Source of the DNA: Palsa-504 sp963822765
Lineage (GTDB): Bacteria; Actinomycetota; Actinomycetes; Streptosporangiales; Streptosporangiaceae
Reading direction: 5' to 3'
Assembly (NCBI GenBank): GCA_963822765.1
Contig: CAWGJL010000048.1
Coordinates: 62,001 to 126,000, forward strand
DNA length: 64,000 bases
In this document: in pieces, positions 60,789 to 64,000 of the stretch
How positions within the stretch are numbered: the stretch's first letter is position 1
Layout: each line of letters begins with the position of its first letter
Notes under the pieces: model-generated
Databases searched by the model: none
Told to the model about the DNA's origin: nothing
The model's input: only the letters and a program-made list of their open reading frames with translations
Made by a program: the position numbers and the translations under genes

Positions 60789-62000
60789 CCGCGCGGAACG
60801 CCGGCGAACGGCCGGCGGCCAGCAGACGGCCAGCGCAATACCCGCAGGCAGCGCCACGGCCCAGCCGCAGAATCCCAGCATCACGGCGACCGCCAGCCCG
60901 GCCGGCACGGCGGCCAGCCGCACCCGCCCGCGCAGGACCCGCACCGCGGCGGTCATGGCGCCCAGGTACACGGTGAGGAACAGCACCGTCGGCACCGCGA
61001 CCAGGGTGGCGGTACCGACGATCCCCAGCCCGTACAAGCCGGTCAGCAGCAGGCCCGCCACGCCGATCGCCGCCAGCAGCCGCAGCATCGGCGCGGAGCG
61101 CGAGCCACCGGCGAGCTGTCCGGCCAGGACGGCGGCACCGTTGATGTAGGCGTTGGTGGCGCCGAGGGTCAGCACGATGGCGGCCACCGCGGCGGCGTCC
61201 GGGCCGGCCGCGCCGATGGCGTGGCTGAGCAGTGCGGCCAGCGGGATGTCGGTGGCCGCCGAAGGCCCCAGCACGCTGATGGTGGCCACCGCCAGGCCCA
61301 GGTACAGCACGGTGGTGACCGCCAGCGCGATGGCCACCGCCCGCGGCAGCTGCCGGGCCGGGTCGGCGAACCGCGTGGTGAGCGGGGCGACCGCCTCCCA
61401 GCCGGCGAAGGAGAACATCAGCGTCGCCGCCGCGCTGCCCACCGAGAGCCAGCCGTGCGGCGCGAACGGGGTCCAGTAAGAAACCCGGGCGGCCAGCGCC
61501 GACCCGGTCACCGCCACGACCACCACCACGGTCAGCAGGCTGACCAGTACCAGCTGGGCCGTCGCGCTGGCCCGCAGCCCCCCGGCGGCCAGGCCGAGGA
61601 CGGTCAGCAGCAGCACCGCGGCCACGGCCGCGCGGGCGCCCTGGCCGCCACCGGTCAGGCCGGTAAAGGTCCCGGTGACGTAGCTCGCGCCGATCAGGCA
61701 GACGATCGGGGCGCCCCCTACCACCCCGGCCAGGAACATCCAGCCAGTCGTCCGCCCGGCCCGCGGTCCCAGGCCCGCGGTGACGTATCCCATCACCCCG
61801 CTGGCCGACGGCATCTGCCTGCCCAGGGCCGAGAACACCGCGGCGAACAGGCCGGACAGCCCCAGCAGAGCCAGCCAGGCCAGGATCGAGGCCGGGCCCG
61901 CCTCGGCGGCGGCCAGCCCCGGCAGGAGCAGCAGGCCGGGGCCGAGGATGGCCCCGATGTAGAGGGCGGCGCCCCGCGAGGTGGTCAGGTTCTGTGCCAT
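60297..62000 (-). CDS. APC family amino acid permease with antisense C-terminal extension
   Basis: The transporter part is clear from ATG 62000: YIGAILGPGLLLLPGLAAAE, ASILAWLALLGLSGLFAAVF, MFSFAGWEAVAPLTTRFADP and twelve or so helices, ending near 60790 (about 404 residues, the usual length for this branch). The frame then runs 164 codons through the coding region of the NRDE gene on the other strand and stops at 60297. That extension looks non-biological, so a lost stop or a single-base shift near 60790-60800 is likely. Divergent from an Lrp regulator that probably controls it. Confidence 0.8.
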   Translation of the reverse strand: MAQNLTTSRGAALYIGAILGPGLLLLPGLAAAEAGPASILAWLALLGLSGLFAAVFSALGRQMPSASGVMGYVTAGLGPRAGRTTGWMFLAGVVGGAPIVCLIGASYVTGTFTGLTGGGQGARAAVAAVLLLTVLGLAAGGLRASATAQLVLVSLLTVVVVVAVTGSALAARVSYWTPFAPHGWLSVGSAAATLMFSFAGWEAVAPLTTRFADPARQLPRAVAIALAVTTVLYLGLAVATISVLGPSAATDIPLAALLSHAIGAAGPDAAAVAAIVLTLGATNAYINGAAVLAGQLAGGSRSAPMLRLLAAIGVAGLLLTGLYGLGIVGTATLVAVPTVLFLTVYLGAMTAAVRVLRGRVRLAAVPAGLAVAVMLGFCGWAVALPAGIALAVCWPPAVRRRSARSGGLEVDGVPGGRVSGHGLEVVAQGPGTEGDQADRRGAVHAAVGQFMPDHDRGRVGVGQAVAVGQREPVAPGVLDRGGRVAVGTVRGELGAEVRGLRVWRLRWGFFWGFFCGRGVGVAGVGDDVGLVRLEVPQSGAGTVPAQHQRGGQVGADQEERVIAGQCA

Positions 62001-62036
62001 ACCTCCACGATCGCCGAATCGGCGCGGCACGCGATG

Positions 62037-62047
62037 GCAAATATTGC
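62037..62047. promoter_or_regulatory. Lrp-type operator candidate between permease and regulator
   Basis: GCAA-ATA-TTGC is a perfect-arm inverted repeat in the 105-bp divergent gap between the APC permease (start 62000) and the Lrp/AsnC regulator (start 62106). AT-centred short palindromes are usual for Lrp family proteins, so it may be the site of autoregulation and permease control. Confidence 0.45.
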
Positions 62048-62105
62048 GCCAGCGGGGCCCATCGCCACAATGCTGTTGCGTAACTCAAGGTCTACGCTGA
62101 ATTTC

Positions 62106-62600
62106 ATGCCTGAACATGTTCCGGACCGGGTAGATCGTGCCATCCTGGCCACCCTCCAGCGGGACGGCCGGATGGCCAACGTCGATCTCGCGGACGCCAT
62201 CTCGCTGTCGCCTTCAGCCTGCCTGCGCCGCGTGAAGGCGCTGGAGGCCAGCGGCATCATCGCCGGGTACCGCGCGGAGGTCAGCCGGGCGCGGGCCGGG
62301 CTCGGCCTGACCGTCTTCATCGGCCTGAAGGTAGCGAAGCACTCGCAGGAGACCTCCGTCGGGATCGAGGAGGCCCTGCTGGCCATCCCCGCGATCGTCG
62401 CCTGCTACCTGGTCTCCGGAAGCAGCGACTTCCTGGTGGAGGCCGCCGTGCCGGACCTCGCGGGCTACGAGCAACTGCTCCTCGGCCAGATCCTCACCAT
62501 CCCGTCCGTGGTCGAGGCGCAGAGCACGTTCGCGATCCGCACCGTGCTGTCCCGCGGCCCGCTGCCCCTGGACCACTGGCGCGGCCAGCCCGGCCGCTAG
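62106..62600 (+). CDS. Lrp/AsnC family transcriptional regulator
   Basis: The 164-residue protein has an N-terminal helix-turn-helix (LATLQRDGRMANVDLADAIS, LSPSACLRRVKALEASGII) and a C-terminal RAM ligand domain (GLTVFIGLKVAKHS, VACYLVSGSSDFLVEAAVPD, AQSTFAIRTVLSRGPLP). It is divergent from the APC permease, the typical arrangement where an amino acid controls its own importer. ATG 62106 is the first Met of the homologous region. Confidence 0.94.
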   Translation: MPEHVPDRVDRAILATLQRDGRMANVDLADAISLSPSACLRRVKALEASGIIAGYRAEVSRARAGLGLTVFIGLKVAKHSQETSVGIEEALLAIPAIVACYLVSGSSDFLVEAAVPDLAGYEQLLLGQILTIPSVVEAQSTFAIRTVLSRGPLPLDHWRGQPGR

Positions 62601-62656
62601 CTCAGAAGAACTCGAAGTACTCGAAGTACTCCCGCATCTCCCACTCGCTCACGTCC
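62597..62656 (-). pseudogene. Duplicated 3' end of glutamine-synthetase-like gene
   Basis: This 60-bp segment is nearly identical to 63089-63139, the 3' end of the adjacent glutamine-synthetase-like gene. It encodes DVSEWEMREYFEYFEFF followed by the same stop and flank. It contains an extra 9-bp unit (TACTCGAAG), so the end reads EYFEYFEFF. The rest of a GS gene is missing: further along the minus strand the frame becomes GC repeats. It is best explained as a partial duplication or recombination scar. Confidence 0.75.
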
Positions 62657-63088
62657 TGGGCTGGGAAGCTTCCCGGGCGGCGGGCGGCGGGCGGCGGGCG
62701 GCGGCGGTGGCGCGGCGGGCGGTGGCGCGGCTGTTGCGGTGGGTACCGGCCGGCGGCGGGAGCCGGAGATGGCGGTAACGACGTGGTTGCGGCAATCATG
62801 CCGGCGGGTGCGCATGATTGCGGCAATCATGTCGTTGCGCGGGTCACCGCGGACGGGTCAGGTGGTAACGGGGAGGAGGGCGGGGCAGGAGTGCCCGGAG
62901 GAGTCCTGACGCTGACCCCCGGGGACACCCGCCCGCGGCCCACCATCCCGCGAACCCTACGGGTTAAAAGCTGACGCATGCTAAGAGCAAGTACGGTGCG
63001 TCATCGACCCGGAAACCGGGACGCGCACCCCAAGCCATGCGCACCACGGGCCACTTCCGCCCCACAGCACCCGTTCGCACCACAGCCA
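62657..63088. other. Low-complexity intergenic spacer with G-rich repeats and palindromes
   Basis: About 430 bp without a supported gene. It holds GGGAAGCTTCCC (62663-62674, a perfect palindrome) and then a tandem GGGCGGC-type run (about 62675-62707) with four or more G-triplets on one strand, able in principle to form a G-quadruplex. It also contains two TTGCGGCAATCAT elements 30 bp apart. The second, ATGATTGCGGCAATCAT at 62814-62830, is a perfect palindrome around CGG. The spacer separates the duplicated GS tail from the real gene. Confidence 0.6.
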
Positions 63089-63093
63089 CTAGC

Positions 63094-64000
63094 TCAGAAG
63101 AACTCGAAGTACTCCCGCATCTCCCACTCGCTGACGTCCGAGCCAGACGAGCCAGACGAGCCAGCCGAGCCAGCCGAGCCAGCCGAGCCAGCCGAGCCAG
63201 CCGAGCCGCCCGAGCCCCCAGAACCCGCGGCCAGCGCGTCCTCGTACCGCCGGATCTCGGCCCGCTTCATCATGACCAGGTAATCGACCAGCGTGGCGCC
63301 GAACACCGACCGGTAGAACTGGTCGGCATCCAGCGCGTCCACCGCGTCGCGCAGCGAGCCGGGCAGCGGCGGCGCCTCCGCGGCGTACGGGTCGGCCGAC
63401 ACCGGGGGCGGCGGCTCCAGGTTCCGCCGGATGCCGTCCAGCCCGGCCGCGATGTTCGACGCCAGGTAGAAGTACGGGTTCGCGGCCGGCTCGCCGAGCC
63501 GCATCTCCACGTGGCTGCTGGCGTCCCCGGGCGCGCCCTGGACCCGGACCAGCGCGCCGCGGTTCTCCTCCGCCCAGGTCACCCGGTCCGGCGCGAACGA
63601 GTAGGGCCGGAACCGCTTGTACCCGTTGACCGTCGGCACCGCGAAGGGCGCCATCGCCGCCGTGTGCGTGAGGAGCCCGGCCACGTACCGCCGGCCGACG
63701 TCCGACAGCACCGCAGACGAGGAGGCGAACGCGTTCGACCGGTCCGGCCGGTTCAGCAGCGACTGGTGCAGGTGCCAGCCGGAGGAGAAGAAGTTCGGCA
63801 GCGCCGGCCGGCACATGAACGTGGCCAGCAGCCCGCGCCGCTGGCAGACCTGCTTGACCGCCGACCGGAACAGCACCGCGGCATCAGCCGCGGCCATACC
63901 GGAAAGCGGCGAGAAGCTGAACTCCAGCTGCCCGGGTCCCCACTCGTCCTCCATTGACCGCGGCAGCAGCCCGACCCCGTCCAGTGCGTCGCGGACCGCC
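63094..64000 (-). CDS. Glutamine-synthetase-like ligase, 3' part, with (Gly-Ser-Ala)n linker
   Basis: The gene runs off the right edge; 302 codons are visible. It shows GPGQLEFSFSPLSGMAAADA, FMCRPALPNFFSSGWHLHQS, NGYKRFRPYSFAPDRVTWAE and EMRLGEPAANPYFYLASNIA, a GS catalytic domain. The C-terminus is unusual: after RAEIRRYEDALAAG comes a run of GSG/GSA units, then DVSEWEMREYFEFF. The linker arises from the 9-bp repeat at 63140-63211. No partner is visible in the window; the upstream Lrp/APC pair may serve the same amine. Confidence 0.88.
   Translation of the reverse strand, partial: AVRDALDGVGLLPRSMEDEWGPGQLEFSFSPLSGMAAADAAVLFRSAVKQVCQRRGLLATFMCRPALPNFFSSGWHLHQSLLNRPDRSNAFASSSAVLSDVGRRYVAGLLTHTAAMAPFAVPTVNGYKRFRPYSFAPDRVTWAEENRGALVRVQGAPGDASSHVEMRLGEPAANPYFYLASNIAAGLDGIRRNLEPPPPVSADPYAAEAPPLPGSLRDAVDALDADQFYRSVFGATLVDYLVMMKRAEIRRYEDALAAGSGGSGGSAGSAGSAGSAGSAGSSGSSGSDVSEWEMREYFEFF
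63140..63211 (-). repeat. 9-bp coding tandem repeat in glutamine-synthetase-like gene
   Basis: Eight adjacent 9-bp units on the plus strand: two GAGCCAGAC, five GAGCCAGCC and one GAGCCGCCC. In the gene on the minus strand they encode repeated Gly-Ser-Ala/Ser. The number of units can easily change by slippage without breaking the frame. Confidence 0.9.

Noticed and set aside
62675..62760. Minus-strand Arg/Pro-rich ORF as a real protein
   Set aside because: It is translated GGC/GGG repeat DNA fused to the duplicated GS tail; no start signal or family feature.
63140..63211. CRISPR-like repeat
   Set aside because: Units are 9 bp, contiguous without spacers and in frame in a coding gene.

Overview
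The window is very GC-rich DNA with dense, overlapping genes (many ATGA/GTGA junctions). The gene content points to a filamentous actinomycete: FCD-type GntR regulators, a cyclase-NTPase-LuxR giant regulator of the kind known from mycobacteria, MocR regulators, a DinB/DUF664 protein, Ohr, ECF sigma factors, a zinc-finger anti-sigma domain and a possible leaderless leader peptide. No rRNA, tRNA, CRISPR array or intact insertion sequence was seen. I cannot name the genus.

Layout. 0.1-4.2 kb: a GntR regulator divergent from a glycerate operon (enolase remnant, glycerate 2-kinase, 2-hydroxyacid dehydrogenase), which reads as hydroxypyruvate to glycerate to 2-phosphoglycerate to PEP. 4.2-7.9 kb: a MocR regulator divergent from a PNPOx-like protein, a membrane protein with a secreted repeat, and a DinB protein. 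7.9-11.4 kb: an ABC-2 exporter with its own two-component system. 11.4-20.1 kb: an aromatic (homoprotocatechuate-type) catabolic cluster with an FAH protein, a CMD protein, a methyltransferase, an XRE-cupin regulator, an FAH-RraA fusion, an HpaE-like dehydrogenase, an HpaD-like dioxygenase and an acyl-CoA ligase. 20.1-25.5 kb: a sacsin/Hsp90-type ATPase, a small Cys-rich protein, a phosphoesterase, an SGNH hydrolase and Ohr.

25.6-28 kb holds a leucyl-tRNA synthetase gene that lacks the CP1 editing domain. It lies behind a short Leu-codon leader peptide and a clear attenuator (hairpin plus terminator). 28-34.6 kb holds a cyclase/NTPase/LuxR regulator, small proteins, DUF4037 and a decayed glutathione S-transferase.

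34.6-51.1 kb is a large catabolic region: an APC permease, three glutamine-synthetase-like ligases, a Baeyer-Villiger monooxygenase, a luciferase-like monooxygenase, four SDRs, an FMN reductase, two alpha/beta hydrolases, DUF1116 and a GntR regulator. Its promoters share an inverted repeat (TTGGTCT with a matching ACCA arm), so the region looks like one regulon. The logic resembles uptake and gamma-glutamylation of an amine, oxidation to a ketone, Baeyer-Villiger oxidation and ester or lactone hydrolysis.

52.3-55.8 kb is a sigma-factor locus whose last gene fuses an MFS transporter to a zinc-finger anti-sigma domain. 56-64 kb has a methyltransferase between direct repeats, a DUF4160/DUF2442 pair, a GH2 glycosidase, an NRDE protein, an APC permease divergent from an Lrp regulator, and a further glutamine-synthetase-like gene. 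That gene's tail carries a 9-bp coding repeat and is partly duplicated nearby.

Caution: about ten otherwise recognisable genes are interrupted by single-base indels. Many of these are probably sequencing errors in GC-rich homopolymers rather than true decay, and the affected entries say so.
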